This document shows, piece by piece, positions 1 to 6,852 of a DNA stretch of 20,821 bases. The translations under genes were made by a program, and so were the position numbers. The notes under the pieces were generated by a model. That model made no database searches. It saw only the letters and a program-made list of their open reading frames with translations, and was not told where the DNA came from. Source of the stretch: a virus; IMG/VR virus record IMGVR_UViG_3300030107_001814, positions 1-20,821 of that record. One strand, 5' to 3'. Within the stretch, counting starts at the first letter, position 1, and each line of letters begins with the position of its first letter.

Positions 1-1118
1 ATGAAATTACATGTAGTAGAAAGACCTGCTTCTCTAGCAATAGCAAATGCTTCTATCGCTCTCTCGTTTTGATATACTCTACCTATAACATCCTTACGGA
101 ACTGGGGATCACCATGTTCTACACCCATATTAATCTTCAAACATCCAAGTTCTTTCAATGTCCTTGCTTGATATGGTGTCAATAACTCTGGTCTTGTCTG
201 AGTAAAGAAAGGTAATTTGTATTTGGAATACATCTCAGCCCACTCATCAAAACCTCGTTTTGACATTGTAAGGAATGTATCTGTCAAGATCCACAACACC
301 TCTATGTTATGACGATCTATTAGATATTTCAACTCTGCTTCTTGATGCTCAACAGTTTTCTTTCTGAAGAACAAACTATCTGTTTCCTCCTTATATAATC
401 CTGCATTAGATGGTGAGTTACAGAACTTACATTTGAATGGACATCCACGTTGTGTTTCTGTCACACCAATCTTTACTATCTTACCTTGGAATGGTCTGTA
501 TAATGATTTTGCTGGAAATATATCATGGTCTGTGATTGGTAGTGTGTTGACATTGACAGCAGGTCTCATCGGATTAGGATGAATGTTAGGTAAATGATGA
601 CCTGTCTTACCCTCACTAATAAGATCCATCAGTTCAGGTATTGCTTCATCTCCCTCACCTCTACAAATATAATCACACTTACCTTCAAATGCTTGTGGAT
701 AATAGGTACAGAACACACCACCACAAACACTAATAAACTTTAGATCTGTGATCTGATCCATGAATTTTCTCCACAGATAATAAGTGTCCTCTACAACAGA
801 AGATAATATTACATCAGGTTTGAATTCTAATACCTTCTTTCTCCATGCAACATACATATTCTCATCTTCTAAAGTCAGATCAACTCCTTCTTTCTCCCAC
901 TTATACTCTGGGAACATCTGTCTCTTTTCTCTTTCTCTATCTCTATCAGGACGTGCAAATTCTTCCTCAGTATCTACAGGATACCAAGTAGCATCAAACA
1001 AATCTATATTATTATACCCTGCTCTTTTCAAACATGCAGTTAAAATAGCAATGCCACCTGGAGGGGTGACACGCATATGTTGATTAGGATACAACCATAA
1101 TATCCTAAGTTGTTTCAT
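1..1118 (-). CDS. B12-binding domain radical SAM protein, 3' end outside the window
   Basis: The reading frame opens with ATG at 1118 and is still open at position 1, giving 372 visible residues. The N-terminal half resembles a cobalamin-binding domain: PPGGIAILTACLKRAGY near residues 19-35, GGVFCTYYP near 133-141, and CDYICRGEGDEAIPEL near 148-163. The classical DxHxxG cobalamin ligand motif is not seen, as in many B12-radical SAM proteins. The radical SAM core starts at Cys226-Cys230-Cys233 (CPFKCKFC, the CxxxCxxC iron-sulfur ligand pattern), and a GVEHGD strand lies near 332-337. Such enzymes cleave S-adenosylmethionine to do methylations, cyclisations or thioether chemistry; the substrate cannot be told from sequence. 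The start overlaps the 3' end of the preceding small gene by 14 nt, so it is the last visible cistron of that unit. Family is fairly secure, role unknown. Confidence 0.85.
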   Translation of the reverse strand, partial: MKQLRILWLYPNQHMRVTPPGGIAILTACLKRAGYNNIDLFDATWYPVDTEEEFARPDRDREREKRQMFPEYKWEKEGVDLTLEDENMYVAWRKKVLEFKPDVILSSVVEDTYYLWRKFMDQITDLKFISVCGGVFCTYYPQAFEGKCDYICRGEGDEAIPELMDLISEGKTGHHLPNIHPNPMRPAVNVNTLPITDHDIFPAKSLYRPFQGKIVKIGVTETQRGCPFKCKFCNSPSNAGLYKEETDSLFFRKKTVEHQEAELKYLIDRHNIEVLWILTDTFLTMSKRGFDEWAEMYSKYKLPFFTQTRPELLTPYQARTLKELGCLKINMGVEHGDPQFRKDVIGRVYQNERAIEAFAIAREAGLSTTCNF

Positions 1119-1383
1119 TTACTTTCTTGGCAGTAAGACTCTGATACTTATCTAGGTGATGTGCATCAGGTTCTAAAATTGTCAGGATACTATCCGAATG
1201 AATTATCATCTCACGTTGCATAGAAAACGATGGCCAATGCTGTAGAAAATCTCCAGTGTCAGTGCTTTTGATTTCATATGGTTCAATCAACTTACAATCA
1301 GGTTCTCCCAATTCAGTTGTCAACTCCTCAATACGAGCAATGAGTACTAGAGAGTACTCCTTCAACATTAATATTTTGATCAT
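1105..1383 (-). CDS. Small Sm-like (LSm-type) conserved cyanophage protein, 92 aa
   Basis: This short protein shows the layout of the phage Sm-like family: a strand ending in ARIEEL, then EPDCKLIEPYEI, a HWPSF turn, and SDSILTILEP followed by a helix with a conserved Tyr. The same series of blocks occurs in the 151-residue protein at 15478-15933, so the two look like diverged relatives. Sm-like proteins usually form rings and many bind RNA; no RNA target can be read from the sequence. ATG at 1383 overlaps the TGA of the nucleotidyltransferase gene (ATGA), implying translational coupling. ATG at residue 6 is an alternative start. The family assignment rests on pattern recognition only. Confidence 0.65.
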   Translation of the reverse strand: MIKILMLKEYSLVLIARIEELTTELGEPDCKLIEPYEIKSTDTGDFLQHWPSFSMQREMIIHSDSILTILEPDAHHLDKYQSLTAKKVNETT

Positions 1384-2111
1384 AAAGAAAGACTCTTGGA
1401 TTTTAAGTTTACCACAGTTGAACGTACTTTGTCAATATAACCTTGGTTTCGTAACTCTTTGAAAACCATATTCTCAAAACCATACTCACCATACTTCTGT
1501 AGGGATACTGATCTACCAACTCTAAGTCTCTTTACCAATGTCTTGAGTGCTTCTGGATCCTCACTCTTGATATAAGTATCAATCTTATGCTTTAGATTTT
1601 TTACTTTCTTCTCTAATTCTTTTTCGTCAAGATCATCTTCCATCTTCTCTGGTTTCTGTATCCATGTCTGCTTCATCAGACTATAGACACCTTGACTCTT
1701 CTTACGAGTAACACCAGGTCTTTCAATATAAGGTTCTGCTTTTGCTCCAAGGATAGTTACGTTATGAGTCAACTCCCATAAAGTTTTCTTGTCCATGTAA
1801 AACTCATCTAATAGATCAGGATTACAGTCAGGAATATACTTAGGATCTACAACGATATGTACATCTAAATCAGACATAACAGTATAGTTATAACCTGCAT
1901 TACCACCTAGTAGTATCACATCTGAAATTGCCTTATCATCAAGATCAACATAGTCCGCAAATGCTTTTGCAAATCTCATCAATGCTTCTCTGACCTCAGG
2001 ACGTAGAGAATCCCCAATCCAGAAAACTGGATTGAGGACATCGGTAAATCTAAGAGATATAGTTTCTCTTAGATCCTTTGGTTTAATATGTTTTAGAACT
2101 CTTGAATACAA
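1380..2111 (-). CDS. Predicted nucleotidyltransferase-fold protein, 243 aa, TTG start
   Basis: Residues 69-83 read GG followed by nine residues and SDLD, matching the hG[GS]-x(9-13)-DxD signature of the DNA polymerase beta-like nucleotidyltransferase superfamily, with Asp81 and Asp83 as likely metal ligands. A charged, Lys/Glu-rich helical stretch follows (about 155-190). Proteins of this superfamily transfer nucleotides to RNA, protein or small molecules; the acceptor here is unknown. The only initiator available in frame is TTG at 2111, because an in-frame TAG lies just upstream and the next ATG is at codon 45, past much of the N-terminal region. The 26-nt gap after hsp20 has no clear ribosome binding site. 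It is coupled to the downstream Sm-like gene by an ATGA overlap. Confidence 0.65.
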   Translation of the reverse strand: MYSRVLKHIKPKDLRETISLRFTDVLNPVFWIGDSLRPEVREALMRFAKAFADYVDLDDKAISDVILLGGNAGYNYTVMSDLDVHIVVDPKYIPDCNPDLLDEFYMDKKTLWELTHNVTILGAKAEPYIERPGVTRKKSQGVYSLMKQTWIQKPEKMEDDLDEKELEKKVKNLKHKIDTYIKSEDPEALKTLVKRLRVGRSVSLQKYGEYGFENMVFKELRNQGYIDKVRSTVVNLKSKSLSL

Positions 2112-2137
2112 TGGACTATCACAAGTCTACACTATAT

Positions 2138-2578
2138 TTAGAGCCAATCTTTCCGTTGCTGTGCTTCAGGAATAATCTTTTTGATATCAATTAGTAATAA
2201 TCCATCCTCGAATTTTACTCCCTTGACTTCAAGTTGTTCAGGTAATGACCACTGACGTGTGAATGCACGTTGTGCCAATCCTTTATGTACATAATCTTGT
2301 TCTACACCATCACCTTTCTTACCTTCAATGATAAGTCTTCCTTCTTGTGTGTAGACTTTTAGATCTTCTTTTTTGAATCCTGCAAGTGCTACCTCAACTC
2401 TATACTCATGATTAGAAACCTTTACTGTATTGTAAGGTGGATAGTTATTTGTACTTGCAAAATGCTGATCAAAGGCTGTGAACCAGTCATCAAACCCGAT
2501 CATATTTTTTCTTACTTTTGCCAAGTAGTCCTGAGTTTCAGGCACGGTAAAAGTAATAGCGTTTGGATCGTTAAACAT
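2138..2578 (-). CDS. hsp20: Small heat shock protein Hsp20 (alpha-crystallin domain)
   Basis: This 146-aa protein carries an alpha-crystallin domain from about residue 48 to the C terminus: EYRVEVALAGFKKEDLKV (beta strands 2-3), RLIIEGKK, RAFTRQWSLPE and FEDGLLLIDIKK, the last matching the conserved A/F-x-x-x-G-x-L block. A C-terminal IIPE resembles the I-x-I/V docking motif. Small heat shock proteins hold unfolding proteins in an ATP-independent way; hsp20 is a common gene of T4-like cyanophages. It has its own control signals: a TGGTATAAT extended -10 at 2640-2632, a UUCG hairpin at the predicted mRNA 5' end, and an AGAGG ribosome binding site at 2588-2584, five bases before the ATG. This makes it independently expressible from the replication operon upstream. 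Confidence 0.93.
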   Translation of the reverse strand: MFNDPNAITFTVPETQDYLAKVRKNMIGFDDWFTAFDQHFASTNNYPPYNTVKVSNHEYRVEVALAGFKKEDLKVYTQEGRLIIEGKKGDGVEQDYVHKGLAQRAFTRQWSLPEQLEVKGVKFEDGLLLIDIKKIIPEAQQRKDWL

Positions 2579-2607
2579 AGTGACCTCTTTGAGCGTCTGT
2601 TAGAAAT

Positions 2608-2624
2608 GTACCCCGAAGGCGTAC
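2608..2624 (-). other. UUCG-tetraloop hairpin at the 5' end of the hsp20 mRNA
   Basis: On the minus strand GTACGCC-TTCG-GGGTAC folds into a stem of six base pairs with one bulged G, closed by a C(UUCG)G tetraloop. No U-run follows, so it is not an intrinsic terminator. It begins about where transcription from the -10 at 2632-2640 should start, so it would cap the hsp20 transcript. C(UUCG)G hairpins are known from T4 as unusually stable RNA structures; a 5'-stabilising role here is inference. Confidence 0.55.
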
Positions 2625-2631
2625 ACTACTA

Positions 2632-2640
2632 ATTATACCA
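2632..2640 (-). promoter_or_regulatory. Extended -10 promoter of hsp20
   Basis: TGGTATAAT on the minus strand gives a perfect TATAAT with an upstream TGn extension, 54 bases before the hsp20 ATG. No convincing -35 hexamer is seen at 16-18 bases upstream, which is tolerable for extended -10 promoters. It lies just past the stop codon of the preceding gene. Confidence 0.6.
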
Positions 2641-2642
2641 GA

Positions 2643-3389
2643 TCACTTTATATGACTAGTTCGGTTGTTACTATCAAAAAGTACGGTTGCCTTCTCAGCT
2701 TTTCTATACTGATACTTATTGGTACGGTTATCATCCAAGTTTAATTGAGCTCTAGTCTCAAGATATAAGTCTCTCAGATAATCCATACCATCTTCAAATG
2801 TAATAAGATGTTTACCATCAACTACTAATCCAAAGTCACCAGGTAATTCCTTTACAACAGCATTGAACATACTTTCTATAAGTTGTTTCAATTTTTTCTG
2901 TCGTTGACCTTCACCAAATATCACTACATCTAACTGATGCTCTCCTCTATAAGCAGTAACTACATGACCATAGAATCCTATACTTCTCTCCCACTTACGA
3001 ATCCTTTGTTCTTCAGGAAATAATCTATAGTCATCTAAATCAATAGCATAGATATCTCCTTTCCAATCTTTAATATAATTTTCAGGACGATAGGTATCAA
3101 ATGAGTAATCAGAATCACGTATAACAAGATCCTCAAACACTGCATTGTAATCAGCAATGCTCCTGATAGGTTCACCTTTAATGAACTGACATTCATATAT
3201 CAAAAGTTCACCTTCTATTTTGAAAGTGAACTCAGGAATTTTTATTCTATTAAAGTTTTCTTTCTGTAAACGTTCTAAGTTATCATATGCCTCATCTATA
3301 CCATCAGCAAAAATCATCTCCTTTCTCATAGTGAGAGAGAAGATCTCATATGGTTTTGGTATACCTGATACTCTACGAGAGTAAGTCAT
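2643..3389 (-). CDS. Conserved hypothetical protein, 248 aa, weak kinase-like pattern
   Basis: I do not recognise this protein with confidence. Residues near 64-78 (LLIYECQFIKGEPI) resemble a kinase hinge segment, and RPENYIKDWKGDIYAIDLDDYRLF near 101-124 resembles the catalytic-loop and DxD region of aminoglycoside phosphotransferase-like kinases. However, the ATP-binding glycine-rich loop and the HxD motif are not evident. It could be a degenerate kinase fold or unrelated. The C-terminal 50 residues are charged and Asn-rich. The ATG overlaps the regA stop codon (ATGA), so it is translated with regA at the end of the replication operon, just before the hsp20 promoter. Confidence 0.7.
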   Translation of the reverse strand: MTYSRRVSGIPKPYEIFSLTMRKEMIFADGIDEAYDNLERLQKENFNRIKIPEFTFKIEGELLIYECQFIKGEPIRSIADYNAVFEDLVIRDSDYSFDTYRPENYIKDWKGDIYAIDLDDYRLFPEEQRIRKWERSIGFYGHVVTAYRGEHQLDVVIFGEGQRQKKLKQLIESMFNAVVKELPGDFGLVVDGKHLITFEDGMDYLRDLYLETRAQLNLDDNRTNKYQYRKAEKATVLFDSNNRTSHIK

Positions 3390-3814
3390 CCTTCAGGTGC
3401 TTTCTTTTTACCAATATTATACTTGGTTTCTAAAATCCAATCACCCTTTTCTTTATAAGCAATAACTTTGATTTGATTTAGAGGTGCTATATCAGATACA
3501 ACATCTGGTTTTAGTATAGTAACCAAACCCCAATCTGATAGAAGTTGAATAATTCTATTTCTTCTTTGTATATCATTGATACTAAGGTTTGCCTTCTTAC
3601 CATCTAAGGCAAAAAGTTCCTTGAAGTGAACAATGTAATACTTACCTTGCTTATGCAGTATATGACATGATTGATATAACTTCTTCTCTTTCCTAGATGC
3701 TACTCCTATTCGTGTAAGTGTCTCACGTACCTTTAAGAAATCATCTGGTTCAGACAATGACACCTCGACCATTTTGTCAGGTGACCACTGATAATCTGGT
3801 TCCATCCCACTCAT
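3386..3814 (-). CDS. regA: RegA translational repressor
   Basis: The core from residue 15 on aligns clearly with T4 RegA: VSLSEPDDFLKVRETLTRIG, LYQSCHILHKQGKYYIVHFKELF, and RRNRIIQLLSDWGL. RegA binds the ribosome-binding region of early phage mRNAs, including those of the clamp and clamp-loader genes in T4, and represses their translation. The protein is 142 residues against 122 in T4, and most of the excess is 14 extra residues at the N terminus. Met15 aligns with T4 Met1, but I keep the ATG at 3814 because a strong GGAGG lies six bases upstream and this ATG overlaps the gp62 stop (ATGA); no ribosome site precedes Met15. It sits directly after gp62, as in T4. Confidence 0.95.
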   Translation of the reverse strand: MSGMEPDYQWSPDKMVEVSLSEPDDFLKVRETLTRIGVASRKEKKLYQSCHILHKQGKYYIVHFKELFALDGKKANLSINDIQRRNRIIQLLSDWGLVTILKPDVVSDIAPLNQIKVIAYKEKGDWILETKYNIGKKKAPEG

Positions 3815-4194
3815 CTCAATCCTCCAGTATCAAGTTTACTTGTAATAAAATTCAGTTGTTCTTGTGAGAGAAGTGGTAAGGCTTGCTTGGCTTTTTCATT
3901 ACTATACCCATAGTATCTTTTAACCAACTCAAGGTTTTTCAATTCTTCCTTTCTAATCCAAGGAGAATATCTCTTCTTAGACCTGAGTGTATTTAGATAA
4001 AAGTCATACTGTAGCTTCTTGTCTAGATTAGGATTCATATTCATCTCATTTGCAAACATGATCGCATCTATATGTCCTGCCATACATTTGTTGACAACAA
4101 ATGCTGGATACTTAGATTCTAATAATTCATCCTCATCAATAAGATTCTTTTTAGATGTGTTGATAGTATTGAGCCAGTCTTTCAATTCAGTCAT
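3811..4194 (-). CDS. 62: Clamp loader small subunit gp62
   Basis: This 127-aa protein sits immediately before regA, the T4 position of gene 62. It carries the conserved central pattern FVVNKCMAGHIDAIMFANEMN, LQYDFYLNTLRSKKRYSPW, KYxG/RYYGYS and a C-terminal LLSQEQLNFI segment, corresponding to MVENALS, FNYLMAAVPRGKRYGKW and the C-terminal helix of T4 gp62. It is much shorter than the 187-aa T4 protein, as in other cyanophages. gp62 joins four gp44 subunits to open and load the gp45 clamp. In T4 gene 62 is coupled directly to gene 44; here about 2.7 kb separates them, and gp62 is instead coupled to a 47-aa gene by an ATGA overlap. Confidence 0.88.
   Translation of the reverse strand: MTELKDWLNTINTSKKNLIDEDELLESKYPAFVVNKCMAGHIDAIMFANEMNMNPNLDKKLQYDFYLNTLRSKKRYSPWIRKEELKNLELVKRYYGYSNEKAKQALPLLSQEQLNFITSKLDTGGLR
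3821..3825 (-). promoter_or_regulatory. Strong ribosome binding site of regA
   Basis: GGAGG on the minus strand lies six bases before the ATG at 3814 and inside the end of the gp62 coding sequence. It is one of the few canonical Shine-Dalgarno sequences in the window and supports the upstream start, hence a RegA with an N-terminal extension. Confidence 0.65.
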
Positions 4195-4334
4195 GATAAT
4201 TCAATAATTTTATCTTTCCAATATTGACGATCCTCTTCAGAGATCCAAGGATTATGCTTCTGTACATGTGCATAGTCCAACCACTGTTTAGTAGTCCAAT
4301 CTTTCTTTGGTCCTAGATGATCTTTGAGTGTCAT
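4191..4334 (-). CDS. Small conserved hypothetical protein, 47 aa
   Basis: The frame starts at ATG 4334 and ends with TGA at 4193-4191, with ATGA overlaps to both the upstream 158-aa gene and downstream gp62. The product is hydrophilic and aromatic-rich (three Trp near residues 13-35, NPWISEEDRQYWKDKI near the C terminus). No signal peptide or membrane segment is seen. The tight coupling on both sides is the main evidence that it is translated; the function is unknown. It may help deliver ribosomes to gp62. Confidence 0.75.
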   Translation of the reverse strand: MTLKDHLGPKKDWTTKQWLDYAHVQKHNPWISEEDRQYWKDKIIELS

Positions 4335-4807
4335 CTATCCATTATACGTTCTTTCATCTCTTCTGTCCAGTTGTCATAATATCCTGTCTTCTTCAATTCT
4401 TCTCTTGCTTCCTCTAATTCTTTCCTCTTCTGAACAATCATCATACACAGATCACCTTGATTGACTATAACACCACCAACATCTTCTACTAAATCTGGAG
4501 ACTCTTCAAGAAATAAAAAGTCTGGATACTGTTCATTGAACTTAGATGATAGAGCTTCTAGTTCACCACATCTAGGTAGAGTAGTATATTGAAAAAGATA
4601 TATTACAACTTCCTTATTCCATTCATCAAGATCCTTTCGCATAGATGCAAAGGATTGAAATTCTTTGACTTCTACATTACCATCTAACCATGCCTTCTTA
4701 GCATAAGGACATGGTGGTAAATTATCAAATGCAGAATTAGGTTTACTGAGGAAGTTTAGTACCCAATCCTCTATTTTTTGGTTGGATGATAATTCTGTTG
4801 TTGTCAT
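4331..4807 (-). CDS. Conserved hypothetical protein with CPYAKKAW motif, 158 aa
   Basis: No family is recognised. Residues 29-40 read NLPPCPYAKKAW, a compact Cys-Pro motif that could bind metal or be redox active, with a further Cys near 80 (PRCGEL) and one near 121 (DLCMMI). The C-terminal third is a charged helix (KRKELEEAREELKK) and ends in basic residues. It overlaps the 3' end of the preceding 55-aa gene by 65 nt and couples to the next small gene by ATGA. It lies within the block inserted between gp44 and gp62. Confidence 0.7.
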   Translation of the reverse strand: MTTTELSSNQKIEDWVLNFLSKPNSAFDNLPPCPYAKKAWLDGNVEVKEFQSFASMRKDLDEWNKEVVIYLFQYTTLPRCGELEALSSKFNEQYPDFLFLEESPDLVEDVGGVIVNQGDLCMMIVQKRKELEEAREELKKTGYYDNWTEEMKERIMDR

Positions 4808-4910
4808 AATCAGGAATAAATTCTAAATGAAGATCGTGTTCCCACATCAATTCTTCATATAAACTGTTCAAACGTTCCATGTCTTGATAGAGATCATTGA
4901 CAGGTTCCAT
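4743..4910 (-). CDS. Small conserved hypothetical protein, 55 aa
   Basis: The frame runs from ATG at 4910 to TAA at 4745-4743. The first half is acidic and helical (DLYQDMERLNSLYEELMWE), the second has HLEFIPDYDNNRIIIQP, which looks like a short beta hairpin. The ATG overlaps the TAA of the 78-aa gene (TAATG), while the last 65 nt overlap the start of the 158-aa gene in another frame. I recall similar small proteins from other cyanophages but cannot name a function. Confidence 0.72.
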   Translation of the reverse strand: MEPVNDLYQDMERLNSLYEELMWEHDLHLEFIPDYDNNRIIIQPKNRGLGTKLPQ

Positions 4911-5146
4911 TAAGAGTCTCCATAGGTATCTTGTTTCTTGAAGAACTCACCTAGACTTGATTGAACATTAGGTGGTTCAGGATCCTTGTATCCTTTCATC
5001 TTCTTCCACTTGTTATACAATGCACCTAGTATCCATGACTGAGATAGACTTTTAGGACCATTCTCTAGCAACTCAAGTTCCTTCTTAGAACTTGTATATG
5101 CTTTATACTCTTGTCTCCAGTTAGAGTCATCGTAAGTACTATTCAT
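4910..5146 (-). CDS. Small conserved hypothetical protein, 78 aa
   Basis: A soluble protein with a helical segment containing LSQSWILGALYNKWKKMKGY (about residues 34-53) followed by a proline turn and LGEFFKKQDTYGD at the end. No catalytic motif or membrane segment is visible. Its start ATGAATAG overlaps the last eight bases of the methylase gene, so translation is probably coupled. Function unknown. Confidence 0.72.
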   Translation of the reverse strand: MNSTYDDSNWRQEYKAYTSSKKELELLENGPKSLSQSWILGALYNKWKKMKGYKDPEPPNVQSSLGEFFKKQDTYGDS

Positions 5147-5975
5147 AGTTGAGTAGAACTAACTCCTTTCTATCTTTTTGTGCCTTAGTATATGTAGTTG
5201 TAGATCTCATCGTGTATGTATGTTCATACTCAACAGCCTTCCAATCACTGAATCTATCTCTAACTAATTGTGAAGAATTATAGCTCACAAGAAGATCTTG
5301 AAGACACTTATCACATTTTGTAGAGAAGTCATCATGATCAAAATACTTATGCATATCACCCTTCTTACCATATAAATGAGATCCTATTTCATATGGTGGA
5401 TCAAGGTATATAAATGCATCCTTTACTTTAGTCTGAACTCCACTCAGTAAGAAATCATAAGAGTAATTAGTAATCTTCCAGAACTTTATTATTTCTTGAT
5501 ATCCACTAAGCTTTTCAATTCCCCTGACGGAGAAATTGGATTCTGAAGCTTGGGCAGAAAAAGAACTCGATTCAGTAAGACCAGAAAAACTACACTTGTT
5601 AACGACATAAAAACTAACTGCACGGTGTGTATTGGATAGCGATCTATCACCAACTTCTTTCTTACAGATTTCAAAAAGTTTTTTTGCTTTGTCTCTGTCA
5701 TTGTGCTCGGATTTTAGTTCTAATAGTTTTGTTTCTAACTCCTTACCATTACACTGTAACTGACTCCAGAAGTTATACAAAGGTTCATATAGATCATTTA
5801 CCCACACAAGTAGATCAGGGTACTGTTTAGTTACCCACAAAGCAACAGAACCACCACCTAAGAAAGGTTCTCTAAACTGGTAGTACTTCGTCAGGTCTGG
5901 AAAGAACTGACTCATCTTGGTTATTGCTCTGCTCTTGCCACCTGGATAACGTAGCGGAGTTTTCAAGTTCTTCAT
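5139..5975 (-). CDS. dam: DNA adenine methyltransferase, D12 (Dam) class
   Basis: The 278-residue protein has the class-alpha N6-adenine methylase order: the target/AdoMet-binding LRYPGGKSR at 8-16, EPFLGGGSV (motif I) at 36-44, VNDLYEPL at 59-66, and the catalytic YLDPPYE with DPPY at 192-195. This class, which includes Dam and T4 Dam, methylates adenine in a short palindrome, usually GATC; the actual target is not determinable here. The ATG at 5975 has GAGG ten bases upstream and puts PGGK at the usual position. The first 104 nt are also read, in another frame, as the end of the epimerase gene. Phage methylases can shield DNA from restriction or mark it for packaging or expression control. 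Confidence 0.93.
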   Translation of the reverse strand: MKNLKTPLRYPGGKSRAITKMSQFFPDLTKYYQFREPFLGGGSVALWVTKQYPDLLVWVNDLYEPLYNFWSQLQCNGKELETKLLELKSEHNDRDKAKKLFEICKKEVGDRSLSNTHRAVSFYVVNKCSFSGLTESSSFSAQASESNFSVRGIEKLSGYQEIIKFWKITNYSYDFLLSGVQTKVKDAFIYLDPPYEIGSHLYGKKGDMHKYFDHDDFSTKCDKCLQDLLVSYNSSQLVRDRFSDWKAVEYEHTYTMRSTTTYTKAQKDRKELVLLNYE

Positions 5976-6852
5976 TAATGTAGTCCTCTAAGGTATGATT
6001 GGGTTTCCAATCTAGTAGGAGTCTTGCCCTCTCATTATCGGCAAGAGTTTCTCTGGCTTCGCCAGGTCTTTCTGGAAGGTATACTGTATTATCAGATATC
6101 ATAGCAGCAAGATCATTCACAGAATGATTAGTACCAGTACCAATGTTTATACTAAGACCAGAATAGTTTGTCATCATGGCATTTATATTTGCCTGTACGA
6201 CATCATCAACATGAGTAAAGTCTCTACGTTGTTCACCATCTCCTACAATAGTCAATGGTTCTCCACGTTTCTTTTGCTCTAGAAATAATCCAACAACAGG
6301 TGCATACTGTCCTTTCAATGGTTGACGAGGACCATATACATTGAAGTATCTAAGACTGATAGTCCTAAGACCATACAGATTGTGATACATCTCACACATT
6401 ATCTCAGCAGATTTCTTACTAGCAGAATAATGATTAAGACACTGTGGTTGCATAGACTCCTTCAAAGGAGGTTCATTCACTAATCCATATAGGGATGAAG
6501 TAGAAGAGTTGATAAATCTTCTAGCACCTACTTGCCTAGCACACTCCAACATATTGACAGTACCCTGAATGTTTGTCTCCAAGCACTCCTTAGGATTCTG
6601 CATAGCAACTTGTATTCTACTATGTGCTGCTAGGTGAAAGACATATTCTACACCATCAAAGACTGGTCTGCAAGCATCGAAGTCACGTATATCAACTACA
6701 TGATTCTCAGCATGATCTTCATACCAATTGAAAGCATCATTAGATTCAGCAGATTCATTATCAATGACAACTACTTCATGTCCATTCTGTAGTAATCTAC
6801 CAACGATATGGGAGCCAATGAATCCTGCTCCACCTGTTACTAAACATTTCAT
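5872..6852 (-). CDS. NAD-dependent nucleotide-sugar epimerase/dehydratase (extended SDR)
   Basis: A 326-aa short-chain dehydrogenase of the extended type: NAD-binding GGAGFIG at 7-13, acidic VVIDN at 28-32, FHLAAHSRI near 72-80, catalytic Ser in SSTSSLYG near 116-123, Tyr142 and Lys146 in YSASK, then LRYFNVYGPRQP and RRDFTHVDDVV, the usual sugar-binding blocks. Such enzymes epimerise or dehydrate UDP- or GDP-sugars; the specific sugar cannot be assigned, though it is close to the UDP-glucose 4-epimerase type. It could modify phage glycans or host surface sugars. The last 34 residues, Gln/Asn/Ser rich, overlap dam and look like an added tail. ATG overlaps the gp44 stop (ATGA). Confidence 0.9.
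   Translation of the reverse strand: MKCLVTGGAGFIGSHIVGRLLQNGHEVVVIDNESAESNDAFNWYEDHAENHVVDIRDFDACRPVFDGVEYVFHLAAHSRIQVAMQNPKECLETNIQGTVNMLECARQVGARRFINSSTSSLYGLVNEPPLKESMQPQCLNHYSASKKSAEIMCEMYHNLYGLRTISLRYFNVYGPRQPLKGQYAPVVGLFLEQKKRGEPLTIVGDGEQRRDFTHVDDVVQANINAMMTNYSGLSINIGTGTNHSVNDLAAMISDNTVYLPERPGEARETLADNERARLLLDWKPNHTLEDYINEELENSATLSRWQEQSNNQDESVLSRPDEVLPV

Noticed and set aside
784-1083. 99-aa open frame on the plus strand
   Set aside because: It is antisense to the radical SAM gene, Ser-rich low-complexity, and has no ribosome site; an artefact of codon bias on the other strand.
2131-2140. CTAAATATA before the nucleotidyltransferase as a late promoter
   Set aside because: It is shifted from TATAAATA and lacks the conserved TATA start; too weak to list.
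2408-2632. 74-aa plus-strand open frame over hsp20
   Set aside because: Antisense to hsp20 and its leader; no other plus-strand gene exists in the window.
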